The notes beneath the pieces were generated by a model. It saw only the letters and a program-made list of their open reading frames with translations, was not told the origin of the DNA and searched no databases. This document shows, piece by piece, positions 53,808 to 62,732 of a stretch of DNA of 64,000 bases. The DNA lies in assembly GCA_903837525.1 (NCBI GenBank), contig CAILUU010000038.1, positions 1-64,000 of the forward strand. The letters run 5' to 3'. Positions within the stretch are counted from its first letter, which is position 1. The number at the start of each line of letters is the position of its first letter. Source of the stretch: an uncultured Bacteroidota bacterium (GTDB lineage Bacteria > Bacteroidota > Bacteroidia > Chitinophagales > Chitinophagaceae). The position numbers were made by a program, and so were the translations under genes.

Positions 53808-54260
53808 TTAGTTAGTTAGTAATTCTTTTACAATTGTGCTTATCGTTTTACCATCGGCTTTTCCTGCTAATTGCTTACTAGCTGCACCCATCACTTTACC
53901 TAAATCGGCTGCTGATGTTGCACCAATTTCTGTAATTAGTTTAGCAACAGCTTCTTTAATTTCGGCTTCAGTTAATTGCTTTGGTAAAAATTTTTCTATA
54001 ACAGCCATTTCTTCTCTCTCCTTAACTGCTAAATCTTCTCTACCTTGTTTCTCAAAAATTTCTAACGAATCTTTTCGTTGCTTCATCATTTTTTGTAAAA
54101 ACTTTTGTTCTGTTGCTTCATCAATTTCTCCCCCTGCACCCGGTTCGGTTTTAGCTTTAATAATTTCAGCTTTAATAGCTCGTAAACCTCTTAGTACACC
54201 TTCGTTTTTACTTTTCATGGCATCTTTCATTTCTGCCATTATGTTTTGTTCTAAGCTCAT
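53808..54260 (-). CDS. GatB/YqeY domain protein
   Basis: 150 residues, all helical: N-terminal AMKSKNEGVLRGLRAIKAEI, then REEMAVIEKFLPKQL and the C-terminal DLGKVMGAASKQLAGKADGK. The domain is the tail of GatB, which may position glutaminyl-tRNA, and here stands alone. Its function is unsettled. Confidence 0.9.
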   Translation of the reverse strand: MSLEQNIMAEMKDAMKSKNEGVLRGLRAIKAEIIKAKTEPGAGGEIDEATEQKFLQKMMKQRKDSLEIFEKQGREDLAVKEREEMAVIEKFLPKQLTEAEIKEAVAKLITEIGATSAADLGKVMGAASKQLAGKADGKTISTIVKELLTN

Positions 54261-54331
54261 ATAATTCTTAATTTTTTGGTGTTTGTTAAACTTGGTTAAG
54301 AAGATCAGGTTTGTCTTTTGTTTATTTTCTA

Positions 54332-54676
54332 TTACCCATTTTCCTTCAACTGGCTTTGCCTAAATTTTTCAAAAAAGTTTTTTGCAAATGTTTTCATATC
54401 ATCACAAAGCTCTTGATTTTGTGTAGCTCTTTTAAACGTATCGGCCATGCTTATAAGCATTTGGTAATAAAAATCGGCCATTTCATCTACCATCATTTCT
54501 TTTGTCCAAAGGTCAATTCGCATGGCAGTTTTATCATTAGCATCCCAAAAGGCAATACACATAGCTTTTGCTTTTTGAGCCATATCGGCACTGCTATCTG
54601 TAGCTTGCCAACTAATTTGTTCCGGCACTTTATTAGGGTCTAATAGTACATCTATTTTTATGGTAGATTGATTCAT
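54332..54676 (-). CDS. gldC: Gliding motility protein GldC
   Basis: 114 residues, the GldC length. Family-typical sequence MNQSTIKIDVLLDPNKVPE, then SWQATD, KAMCIAFWDAND, LRIDLWTKEM-type (here MRIDLWTKEM) and QMLISMADTFKRAT. GldC is a small cytoplasmic protein first tied to gliding in Flavobacterium but kept in many non-gliding relatives. GldB, often adjacent, is not in the window. Confidence 0.9.
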   Translation of the reverse strand: MNQSTIKIDVLLDPNKVPEQISWQATDSSADMAQKAKAMCIAFWDANDKTAMRIDLWTKEMMVDEMADFYYQMLISMADTFKRATQNQELCDDMKTFAKNFFEKFRQSQLKENG

Positions 54677-54721
54677 AATAAGTTAATTCTTTTTTTACAA
54701 ATGTACTATGTTTTCAAAAAA

Positions 54722-54823
54722 TTAAAAATCATAAATTATTTTTCCTAGAGATAGGGTAGATTTTTGTGCAATTAAACTAAAAGGCAACAAAAAGAGCACA
54801 GCAATAACTACTTTTTTAAACAT
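54722..54823 (-). pseudogene. 33-residue remnant with a complete signal peptide
   Basis: An ATG at 54823 encodes a textbook signal peptide (MFKKVVIAVLFLLPFSLIAQ) and then only 13 more residues before TAA. This is either the surviving 5' end of a secreted-protein gene or a very small secreted peptide. No continuation of coding sequence is seen downstream on the minus strand before gldC. Confidence 0.45.
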
Positions 54824-54882
54824 GTAAATAGAATTATAAATAAAATGTAGTAGGTAAAGATAAGCTTTGTAAGATGCCAATT

Positions 54883-55983
54883 TTAATACACCATACGCTC
54901 TAGCTCCTCAACTGTTTTTTCTATCGTATATATAATACTAAATTCAACTCCTTTTTTAATTAATTGATTACGATAGTTTTCATCTTTATAAAGCAAAATC
55001 ATTTTATCGGCATAAGCAGTAATATCGATAGATGTAGCATAACCAACACTATCGTTAAAAATGGCTTGCACCCCGTTATTTTTATTTGTAATTACAGGCA
55101 CATGGCATTGCATAGCTTCTAGTATTTGGATAGGAAAATTTGTTGTACAATATGGAAAGAAAAAACAATAGGATGCCGATAAAACTTTTGCATATTCATC
55201 AACAAAAATATTGGTTAATAACTGCACATCCTCTTTGTATTTGTAGTTAGATAGTTGCTGTGTTAATTTGGTAGTTAAGTTGTTTGTTGTAGAAACAATT
55301 AATAAGTTCAAATTACTTTTTTGCCATTTTTTAAATTGGGTAAAGGCTTTTAATAAAATAATAAAATCTTGCTCATCAATGAATGTCGCATTAACCAAAA
55401 AATAATCATTGCCTTTAGTGACCCTATTTTTAATCTCTTGTTGATGTTGCCAAGGGCAAGGAACAAAATTAGCATTTGCACCTACAGATAGTTCACAAAC
55501 AAGAGGCTGTATTGATGGAAATGTACCACAAATTTTTTCTTTTGCAGCCTTACTTGTTACTATTATTTTTTTAGCCTTTAATAAGTTAGCCTCTATGTTT
55601 TTTTTACAATAGGCTGTTACTTTATCTGTAAATAGCTTAGTTGGGCCGTCTACTTCTATGTTATTTAAAAATAAAAATTGAGGTAAATTAGTTCTTAAAC
55701 TAACAATAGCATCTGTATTTATATAAGTAGTAGCATTTAATTTTTTTAAAATCCTAGGTATTTTTATGTTGTACCAATAAGCCCAAAATAAAACAGCTTT
55801 TGGCTGTTTTCCTAAAATATAGGTGGAACAATTGTTGGGTAAGGTGTGTAGAATAGTATTTTTATCTTGCACTAAAAAAATAAACTGTTGTGTAGGTTTT
55901 AGTTGAGCTAGTTCAATAAAACAATCTACAATAAAGCCATTGTTAACGCTGTTTTGTGTTGAGGTATTTACAACAATAATCAT
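54883..55983 (-). CDS. Glycosyltransferase (GT4-like)
   Basis: 366 residues. GT-B fold outline: N-terminal IIVVNTSTQN, a mid-protein SVGANANFVPCP hinge and the C-terminal donor-site region YCTTNFPIQILEAMQCHVPVITNKNNG with an E-x7-E-like pattern. The sugar and acceptor are unknown. It is immediately downstream of the CorC/HlyC-type gene. Confidence 0.8.
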   Translation of the reverse strand: MIIVVNTSTQNSVNNGFIVDCFIELAQLKPTQQFIFLVQDKNTILHTLPNNCSTYILGKQPKAVLFWAYWYNIKIPRILKKLNATTYINTDAIVSLRTNLPQFLFLNNIEVDGPTKLFTDKVTAYCKKNIEANLLKAKKIIVTSKAAKEKICGTFPSIQPLVCELSVGANANFVPCPWQHQQEIKNRVTKGNDYFLVNATFIDEQDFIILLKAFTQFKKWQKSNLNLLIVSTTNNLTTKLTQQLSNYKYKEDVQLLTNIFVDEYAKVLSASYCFFFPYCTTNFPIQILEAMQCHVPVITNKNNGVQAIFNDSVGYATSIDITAYADKMILLYKDENYRNQLIKKGVEFSIIYTIEKTVEELERMVY

Positions 55984-55997
55984 TTAGTGGTAAGCAC

Positions 55998-57266
55998 CTA
56001 TTTAAGTACTTTAATTTTTACGGTTTCTATTCTGGTATCGCTTACATTTAAAATATCGTATTGGTAATTACCAATAATTATTCTATCTTTTTCCTTAGGT
56101 ATTTGTTCGTTATTTTGAATAATATAGCCCGATAACGTCTCTGTTTCTTCTGTTTCTAAAAAAAATAATTTGTATTTTTCAATGATATAATCCAGCTCCA
56201 ATCGGCCGCTAAAAATAAATTCATTTGTAGCTAATTGTTTTTCTACAAATTCTTCGGTATCGTATTCATCTTTAATATCGCCAAATATTTCTTCTAATAA
56301 ATCTTCCATAGTTACAATGCCAGCAGTACCGCCAAACTCATCTATTACCCAAGCAATACTTTTACGTTCTTTAGTAAATTTATTCATTAAATCGGTTGCA
56401 CTCATACTTTCTGGTACCGTTGGTATAGGTAATAAAATTTCTTGTATGGTTGATGGTTTTTTAAACATATCTAACTGGTGTACATAACCTAAAATGCTAT
56501 CAATATTTTCATCAAATACGACTAGTTTACTTAATTGTGTTTGAATAAATTTTTGTTTTACCTCATCTATTGAACTACTATTTTTAATGGCTTCAATTTC
56601 TCTACGAGGAATAAGGCATTCTCTTAATTTTACTTCTCTAAGCGATAAAGCATTTTCAAATAATTCTTTATTTAATTCACTTGTTTCCTCCTCTTCTTGG
56701 CTTTTATTTTGTTGCATAAAGTACTCCAAATCAACCTTGCTAAATACCTCTTTTTTTTCGTTTAATTTTATGTTGAAAAGATATTTTAGCATCCACTCTG
56801 CTGCATTTACAAAAAAAGAAGCAACACCAGAAAAAAGCGAATAAAAAAATTGCATCATACTTGCAATAACTCCGTTGCTTAATAACGATGATGATTTTGC
56901 TCTAAAGAGGGCTTTAAAAACAAATTCTATTAGTAAAAGTAATAGGGTAGATACAGCAGTTTCAACCGCTAAACGTACATAGGTATTTGTACCATTAAAA
57001 TTTTTCCAAAGTAATTGTTGTAATAAGCCACTACATAGTAATCCATATATAACTAATACAATGTTAAATCCTATTAAGGTTGTGCCAATAAATTTTGTTG
57101 GTTTTTCATTAAATAAGGCCCAAGTTTTGCCTGAATAGGTGCCTTGTTTTTTTCTTAGCTCAATAGATAATTTATCTGCCGAAACAAAAGCAATTTCTAT
57201 ACCCGAAAAAAAGCCAATGAGCAATAAAGAAACAATTATTGCAATTAGGGATAACACATATTCCAT
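55998..57266 (-). CDS. CorC/HlyC-type (CNNM) membrane protein with CBS pair
   Basis: 422 residues from the ATG at 57266 (the TTG at 57281 is upstream of it). DUF21 with four membrane segments (~1-150, FFSGIEIAFVSADKL), a tandem CBS pair (~200-330, including EEIFGDIKDEYD after it) and a C-terminal CorC_HlyC domain. The family includes Mg/Co-linked transport proteins and the gliding-associated GldE; the sequence does not let me choose between these. Confidence 0.85.
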   Translation of the reverse strand: MEYVLSLIAIIVSLLLIGFFSGIEIAFVSADKLSIELRKKQGTYSGKTWALFNEKPTKFIGTTLIGFNIVLVIYGLLCSGLLQQLLWKNFNGTNTYVRLAVETAVSTLLLLLIEFVFKALFRAKSSSLLSNGVIASMMQFFYSLFSGVASFFVNAAEWMLKYLFNIKLNEKKEVFSKVDLEYFMQQNKSQEEEETSELNKELFENALSLREVKLRECLIPRREIEAIKNSSSIDEVKQKFIQTQLSKLVVFDENIDSILGYVHQLDMFKKPSTIQEILLPIPTVPESMSATDLMNKFTKERKSIAWVIDEFGGTAGIVTMEDLLEEIFGDIKDEYDTEEFVEKQLATNEFIFSGRLELDYIIEKYKLFFLETEETETLSGYIIQNNEQIPKEKDRIIIGNYQYDILNVSDTRIETVKIKVLK

Positions 57267-57296
57267 ACTATAAAAATACAAAAGTTATCCTAAAGG

Positions 57297-57872
57297 CTAA
57301 CCCTTCATGAAATTTGATACAATTTCAGTTGCTTCTTGGCATGCAGTTTCCAAATGATTGTTTGTAATTACTTTATTAAAATGCTCTTTAAACGAAAGTT
57401 CATAAGCAGCCTTGTTGATTCTAGCTTGTAAAGAAGCTTCTGTTTCTGTACCTCTTGCCAATAACCTATTTTTAAGCTCACCAACCGAGGGGGGTTCAAT
57501 AAATAGCGATAAAGAAGTATGCGGATATTGCTGTTGTACATGTATTGCCCCTTTTACATCAATATCTAAAACAGGTATTTTGTGTTGATCCCAAATTTTT
57601 TGAAGTTCGCTTTTTAACGTACCGTAATATTTTCCTTCGTAAACCATTTCCCATTCCACAAAATCGTTATGTTGAATATGTTCTTTAAAATCCTCTTCTG
57701 TCATAAAATGATAATCTACTCCATCTTTTTCATTAGCTCTAGGCTTACGAGTAGCAGCACTTACCGAAAAAGCTAATTGTGAAAACTGGTGCATTAAATG
57801 CCTAGTGATAGATGTTTTACCAGCACCCGATGGGGCGGTAATAATGAGTATTTTATGTTGAGTATTATTCAT
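57297..57872 (-). CDS. gmk: Guanylate kinase
   Basis: 191 residues. P-loop TAPSGAGKTSI (~11-20), SAATRKPRANEKDGVDYHFM (GMP-binding), and EWEMVYEGKYYGT. It converts GMP to GDP. It is one base from the next gene. Confidence 0.95.
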   Translation of the reverse strand: MNNTQHKILIITAPSGAGKTSITRHLMHQFSQLAFSVSAATRKPRANEKDGVDYHFMTEEDFKEHIQHNDFVEWEMVYEGKYYGTLKSELQKIWDQHKIPVLDIDVKGAIHVQQQYPHTSLSLFIEPPSVGELKNRLLARGTETEASLQARINKAAYELSFKEHFNKVITNNHLETACQEATEIVSNFMKG

Positions 57873-58292
57873 TTATTGGCCAGGTAAAAAATACATTAAT
57901 ATATTTTTTTTATTTGCTACACTACTTAGCGTCATATCATTTTCGGTAATCGAATTTATGGTATAATTATTTGTATTGTTGTTTACATTTGTAATGCAGG
58001 TTAATGTTTTTTCTTTCTCATTAATGGTGTAAGTGCCTTGTACAATGGTTCTGCCAGCAGCACTGGTTGTATAACTACCATCTTTATTAAACGTCCAGCT
58101 AAGGCTTTTTAAGGCAGCTTCCATTGCAGCCACTTTTGCTGAATCTTCTGGGGTTTGAAATTTAGTGTCAACAGGGTCTAAATTATCTACCTTAACACAA
58201 TCCCATTTTTTGGTAATAAGTTGTTGGGTTTTGTTTTGGCAAGAAGAAAAAATAACAAGTATAAAACTTAATATGGTTAATAATAGTTTCAT
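57873..58292 (-). CDS. Small lipoprotein, lipocalin-like
   Basis: 139 residues with lipoprotein signal (lipobox IFSSC, Cys ~18). The mature part begins TKKWDCVKVDNLDP and has short beta-strands (SWTFNKDGSYTT, GTYTINEKEKTLTC), a pattern of Bacteroidota lipocalin-like lipoproteins. The gene abuts gmk and is 7 bases from murA in the same direction. The function is unknown. Confidence 0.72.
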   Translation of the reverse strand: MKLLLTILSFILVIFSSCQNKTQQLITKKWDCVKVDNLDPVDTKFQTPEDSAKVAAMEAALKSLSWTFNKDGSYTTSAAGRTIVQGTYTINEKEKTLTCITNVNNNTNNYTINSITENDMTLSSVANKKNILMYFLPGQ

Positions 58293-58298
58293 TATAAT

Positions 58299-59603
58299 TT
58301 AATTTACTCGTTTAATATCTGCACCCAAATTTCGTAAACGTTCGTCAATATTTTGATATCCTCTATCAATTTGTTCAATATTTTGAATAATACTTTTGCC
58401 ACTTGCACTTAATGCAGCAATTAACAAAGCTACACCAGCTCTAATGTCTGGGCTGCTCATAGTTATACCCCGTAGCTTTTGTTCTCTTTCTAAGCCAATT
58501 ACAACGGCACGGTGAGGATCACACAAAATAATTTGGGCACCCATATCAATTAGCTTATCTACAAAAAACAAACGACTTTCAAACATTTTTTGATGTATTA
58601 ACACACTGCCATGTGCTTGTGTGGCCGTTACTAATACAATGCTTAATAAATCGGGTGTAAAGCCTGGCCAAGGGTGGTCGTAAATGGTAAGCACACCACC
58701 ATCCATATATTTTTGTATGTGGTAACTATCTTGCGATGGTATGTGAATATCATCGCCATTAAAATTTAGTTGAATACCTAACTGCTGAAACTTTTCGGGA
58801 ATAATTCCGAGGTGTTCTATGCCTGCATTTTTAATAGTAATATCACTTTGTGTCATTGCGGCAAGGCCAATAAAACTACCCACTTCAATCATATCGGGTA
58901 ACATTTTATGTGTACAGCCCCCTAAACTTGAAACGCCATGTACAATAAGCATATTACTACCAATGCCTGTAATATTTGCACCCATGCTATTTAGCATTCG
59001 ACAAAGCTGTTGTATGTATGGCTCACAAGCAGCATTGTAAATAGTGCTTGTGCCACTAGCTAACACTGCTGCCATCAAAATATTTGCAGTACCTGTTACA
59101 CTAGGTTCATCTAATTGCATTAAGGTACCTTCTAAACCTGTGGTGCTTAAATGAAAAAAGCCATCTTCATTATATGTAAATGTTGCGCCTAATTTTTCAA
59201 AACCTATTATATGTGTATCTAACCTGCGGCGACCAATTTTATCGCCACCAGGCTTTGGTATATAAGCTTTTTTAAACCTTGCTAACATGGGGCCAGCAAG
59301 CATTATAGAGCCACGTAGCTTCCCACTTTTTTTATGATAGTCTGGGCTGTTTAAATAATCAACGTTTACATTAGCGGCTTTAAAAATGCAAGTATCTCTA
59401 CTTACTCTATTTAGCTGCACACCCATCTCTCCCAATAACTCTATCAATAAATTAACATCTATAATATCTGGAATATTAGTAATGGTTACTTCTTCGGCTG
59501 TTAATAATACTGCCGAAATTATTTGTAAGACTTCGTTTTTTGCACCTTGTGGTGTTATTTCGCCGCTTAATTTTTTACCACCTCTAACTTCAAATGATTG
59601 CAT
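58299..59603 (-). CDS. murA: UDP-N-acetylglucosamine 1-carboxyvinyltransferase, Asp-type (fosfomycin-insensitive form)
   Basis: 434 residues. EPSP-synthase-like fold with K22/N23 (GAKNEVL), GLPGGxxIG-type loop and late GAD-like DMGAQ. The position of the catalytic Cys (C115 in E. coli) is D121 here, in PGGDKIGRRR. Asp at this position is known in Mycobacterium, Chlamydia and Borrelia MurA, which are insensitive to fosfomycin because the drug alkylates the Cys. It catalyses the first committed step of peptidoglycan synthesis. Upstream lies a DUF4290 gene. Confidence 0.95.
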   Translation of the reverse strand: MQSFEVRGGKKLSGEITPQGAKNEVLQIISAVLLTAEEVTITNIPDIIDVNLLIELLGEMGVQLNRVSRDTCIFKAANVNVDYLNSPDYHKKSGKLRGSIMLAGPMLARFKKAYIPKPGGDKIGRRRLDTHIIGFEKLGATFTYNEDGFFHLSTTGLEGTLMQLDEPSVTGTANILMAAVLASGTSTIYNAACEPYIQQLCRMLNSMGANITGIGSNMLIVHGVSSLGGCTHKMLPDMIEVGSFIGLAAMTQSDITIKNAGIEHLGIIPEKFQQLGIQLNFNGDDIHIPSQDSYHIQKYMDGGVLTIYDHPWPGFTPDLLSIVLVTATQAHGSVLIHQKMFESRLFFVDKLIDMGAQIILCDPHRAVVIGLEREQKLRGITMSSPDIRAGVALLIAALSASGKSIIQNIEQIDRGYQNIDERLRNLGADIKRVN

Positions 59604-59639
59604 TACTTTTTATAATTTTTCGTCCACTAAATATTTACC

Positions 59640-59678
59640 GATAAAAAATACCTGACGTAGTTAAACATCAGGTATTTT
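59640..59678 (-). terminator. Hairpin terminator after the DUF4290 gene
   Basis: AAAATACCTGA (59645-59655) pairs with TCAGGTATTTT (59668-59678) over a 12-base loop, and the minus-strand side continues into T's. It separates DUF4290 from murA. Confidence 0.75.
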
Positions 59679-59716
59679 AAAATTAACGTAATTCGTTTAA
59701 ATTAGTGGTATTGTAT

Positions 59717-60469
59717 TTAATATCTTTTCTTAAAATTTCTATTATTACTATTTCTATTATCGCTTCCGCCGCTTCTGTTATCTCTATTACCACCAAATGA
59801 GCTTCTGTTATTATCTCTTCCAGTACTTCCTCCTCTGTTATCTCTACTACCACTAAAATTTTTACGATAGTTATTATTGCTTCTACCGCTACCATATTCC
59901 TCTGTTCTATTATCGGTACGGTGTTTTACAAAGGGGCGGTTGTTAAATTCTAATTCGCCTTTTGTAATAGAGGAAAGTTCGGCTTGTATCGTATCATCAT
60001 GCACTAATTCTTTGTGCCAATTGCTATACGTAAGCTTCATATAATAAGCAATAGAGTTTGCAAAGCCTTGCTTTTTATCGGGGTTTTCTTCCTTTAAAGC
60101 TTTATCAATTACATGCTCAATATTTTTACCTAAATGATTATGCTTTGGATAACGCTTTGGATAAGGTAAACGCTCTGGCTTTGCCTTTAATGTTTCTCTT
60201 GTAGGAATAGGGTAAGGGCTTTCTACCTCTAACTTAAATTCACTAATAAAAAAAAGATGATCCCAAAGCTTATGTCTAAAATCTTCTACATTTTTCAAAT
60301 GCGGATTTAAAAAGCCCATTAACTCTATTACAGCAAAAGCGTTTTTTTGTCGTTGTTCTTTATCCTCAATAGTTAAAACATGCTCAACCATTTTTTGAAT
60401 ATGTCTGCCATATTCTTTCATGGATAGGTGGTTTCTTGATGTGTTGTACTCCATTTCTAATTCATGCAT
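59717..60469 (-). CDS. DUF4290 protein with Gly/Arg/Asn-rich tail
   Basis: 250 residues. DUF4290 domain ~1-180 (EMEYNTSRNHLSMKEYGRHIQ, PHLKNVEDFRHKLWDHLF, SNWHKELVHDD). The last ~60 residues are GRNS-only low complexity with repeated RDNR/NNRS words, similar in character to the tail of the RicT-like protein. Beside murA is its usual place in Bacteroidota. A role in RNA binding or envelope regulation is inference. Confidence 0.85.
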   Translation of the reverse strand: MHELEMEYNTSRNHLSMKEYGRHIQKMVEHVLTIEDKEQRQKNAFAVIELMGFLNPHLKNVEDFRHKLWDHLFFISEFKLEVESPYPIPTRETLKAKPERLPYPKRYPKHNHLGKNIEHVIDKALKEENPDKKQGFANSIAYYMKLTYSNWHKELVHDDTIQAELSSITKGELEFNNRPFVKHRTDNRTEEYGSGRSNNNYRKNFSGSRDNRGGSTGRDNNRSSFGGNRDNRSGGSDNRNSNNRNFKKRY

Positions 60470-60583
60470 AAGTATTACAAATATAGGGTTTTTGGCTTAT
60501 TTGCCTAAGATAGATGAGTTAAAGGGGTTAATATAGCCCTTTAAACTGTTGTTGTACTAGTACCCAATTTAGTGGCTAATTCG

Positions 60584-60976
60584 TTAGTTGATTATCCATT
60601 TTTTACAAACCAACCATCCGCAAATTGCCCCAAAAGTATCTGCTGCCCAATCCCAAACATCAAACATACGGCCTACCACAAAATGTTTTTGTATAAACTC
60701 GGTGGCTAAGCCCCATATACTTACACAAAGCATAATTTTTATAGCATAGTTTGTTTTTTGTTTTTTGGTAAGAGGTGTTTTTGTTATGGGCAAACTAAAT
60801 AAAAATACTAAGCCGCCAAACATGCCAGCATGTGCCCATTTGTCGGGGTAAATTTTATTAAACCAATTATCTAAAGAGGGGATATTATTTGGCGGCATGG
60901 TGATTAATAACCACACTAAAAAAAAACAGGCTATGCCTGGTGTAAATTGTTTTATATCACTTTTTGTAAAAATCAT
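60584..60976 (-). CDS. VanZ-like membrane protein
   Basis: 130 residues from the ATG at 60976, which is 1 base after the gcvH stop (the in-frame TTG at 60985 overlaps gcvH). Four membrane segments with PDKWAHAGMFGGLVF (the VanZ D-K-xx-H motif) and GLATEFIQKHFVVGRMFDVWDWAADTFGA. The family is named after a teicoplanin-resistance factor; most members have unknown roles. Confidence 0.85.
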   Translation of the reverse strand: MIFTKSDIKQFTPGIACFFLVWLLITMPPNNIPSLDNWFNKIYPDKWAHAGMFGGLVFLFSLPITKTPLTKKQKTNYAIKIMLCVSIWGLATEFIQKHFVVGRMFDVWDWAADTFGAICGWLVCKKWIIN

Positions 60977-60977
60977 G

Positions 60978-61355
60978 TCAAGCAACTGTTGCGCTATAGG
61001 CTTCTGAGCCTAGTAAAGCGGCTACATCATCGGCATTATCAACAGTCATTTTTACCATCCAACCAGCTCCGTAAGGATCGCTGTTTACTAATTCTGGCTG
61101 GGCTTCTAAAGCTTTATTAACTTCTGTAATAGTACCAGCAACAGGCAAAAACAAATCGCTTACTGTTTTTACAGCTTCTACACTACCAAAAACTTCTTCA
61201 GCAGCTAACGCTTTCCCTAAGGCACTAATGTCTACATAAACAATATCGCCTAATTCTCTTTGCGCAAATTCGGTAACGCCAATGGTGGCAATATTTCCTT
61301 CCAATAATATCCATTCATGATCTTTGGTGTAGCGTAGGTTTTCTGGAAAATTCAT
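60978..61355 (-). CDS. gcvH: Glycine cleavage system H protein
   Basis: 125 residues. Lipoyl lysine K63 in GSVEAVKTVSD; N-terminal RYTKDHEW. It shuttles the aminomethyl group between P, T and L proteins, none of which is in the window. VanZ follows in one transcript. Confidence 0.96.
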   Translation of the reverse strand: MNFPENLRYTKDHEWILLEGNIATIGVTEFAQRELGDIVYVDISALGKALAAEEVFGSVEAVKTVSDLFLPVAGTITEVNKALEAQPELVNSDPYGAGWMVKMTVDNADDVAALLGSEAYSATVA

Positions 61356-61427
61356 GCTGTTTTTTTAGTAGTTTAATTTATTTTATATGCAATTTAGCAA
61401 CATATTTTTAAAGAAATAATGTTGGTA

Positions 61428-62156
61428 CTATTTTATTACCTCTATTTTCATTCTAATATCGGTATTGGGTCTGTTGTTACCATCACCTGCAGCTTTTGCA
61501 ATTTTATCAATAACATCTAACCCACTTTCTGTTTCCCCAAAAACAGTGTATTGGGTATCTAAAAACGGAGTTCCGCCAACGGCAGTATAAGATTTGCGTT
61601 TTTTTGGCGAAAACTTGGTGCCCATTTGCATTTCCATACTACCTATCTCTTGCTCGGTATATTTTTTTCCCTGTACAATATAAAATTGACAGCCACTGCT
61701 AGCTTTTTCGGGGTTGTTTGTTCTGGCAGCAGCTAAAGCGCCTTTTTTGTGGAAGTAATTGGTATCAAACTCTGCTGGTATGGTATAGCCAACATCGCCG
61801 CTTCCTAACATGGAGCCTGCTACTGCATTTTTACTTTGTGGATCGCCACCTTGTATCATAAAGTCATTAATAACTCTATGAAATAAAAGGCTATCAAAAA
61901 ACTTTGCAGTTGCCAACTTTATAAAATTATCTCTGTGCTTAGGTGTGCCATCGTATAGGCGTAAAACAATTACACCACTATCGGTAGTTAATTTAATACG
62001 AGTGCCTGGTACTTTTTTAATAACTGGGGGTGTAAACTTTACCACCTTTTTAGTTACTACCTTCTTTTTTACTATGGGCTTTTTTACTTGTGCTAGGGTA
62101 AGGTTAGTAGCGCAAACTAGAAGTACAATAGACAATATAATTTTTACAAACTTCAT
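61428..62156 (-). CDS. Secreted cyclophilin-type peptidyl-prolyl isomerase
   Basis: 242 residues from the ATG at 62156, which gives a signal peptide (ending LTLAQ); the in-frame TTG at 62183 is upstream. A Lys/Val-rich linker (~24-50) precedes a cyclophilin domain with FHRVINDFMIQGGD, SSGCQFYI and TQYTVFGE. The signal places it in the periplasm as a folding helper. Confidence 0.92.
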   Translation of the reverse strand: MKFVKIILSIVLLVCATNLTLAQVKKPIVKKKVVTKKVVKFTPPVIKKVPGTRIKLTTDSGVIVLRLYDGTPKHRDNFIKLATAKFFDSLLFHRVINDFMIQGGDPQSKNAVAGSMLGSGDVGYTIPAEFDTNYFHKKGALAAARTNNPEKASSGCQFYIVQGKKYTEQEIGSMEMQMGTKFSPKKRKSYTAVGGTPFLDTQYTVFGETESGLDVIDKIAKAAGDGNNRPNTDIRMKIEVIK

Positions 62157-62210
62157 ACACTTAATACTTTTTTTAGATGGCAAAAATAATAAACAATTTT
62201 AATTTTAAAG

Positions 62211-62561
62211 CTAAATAAAACCTAATTGTTGAAAGTAAAGTAAAGCATGATCTTTCAAAAAATTTTCTTGCTCAAACATGTTAAAGTCGGGCAAAGCTTT
62301 AAGTTGTGTAAAGTGGGGCCAATTTTCTTCATCATACCCATCTAACACATAATAACCACTTTGTGCTAGTAAGGAGCATACCGCTATATGCATTAAATCT
62401 TGCTTTTGTTCTTTAGTAAACTCTTGTTTACCACTACCAAACTCTTGTATACCAATTAAAAATAAAACCCCATCCATATCGGGCTTTATACCAAACTGTT
62501 CTTTTAATTTAATCCGAAGTTTTAACCAACGTATAGATATATCTTCAAGTGCTTGTTGCAT
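62211..62561 (-). CDS. Conserved Bacteroidota protein of unknown function
   Basis: 116 residues, cytoplasmic, acidic and helical, with the pattern RWLKLRIKLKEQFGIKPDM, then LFLIGIQEFGSG and GYYVLDGYDEENWPHF. Not recognised as a named family by eye, but the even amino-acid use argues for a real gene. It is divergent from serS. Confidence 0.75.
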   Translation of the reverse strand: MQQALEDISIRWLKLRIKLKEQFGIKPDMDGVLFLIGIQEFGSGKQEFTKEQKQDLMHIAVCSLLAQSGYYVLDGYDEENWPHFTQLKALPDFNMFEQENFLKDHALLYFQQLGFI

Positions 62562-62589
62562 ACTGCAAAGATAATTGATAGAACGCTGA

Positions 62590-62700
62590 TGAAACTGATT
62601 GCTTAGTATTAATATGATTTTTTTTGTGCCTATCCCAGTAATCTTTGAGCAATCCTAAATTATCTGTATAAATTGACTCTAATCCGTTAAATCCGTGTCT
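62590..62700. repeat. Dispersed intergenic repeat in the serS upstream gap
   Basis: The gap contains words of the same family as 45202-45244 (CTGATGAAACTGATT, and AATCCGTGTCTCTATTTG near the end). No gene is seen between 62562 and 62732 apart from the serS start. Confidence 0.5.
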
Positions 62701-62732
62701 CTATTTGTATCTTTACAAAAAGTTTATAATAG

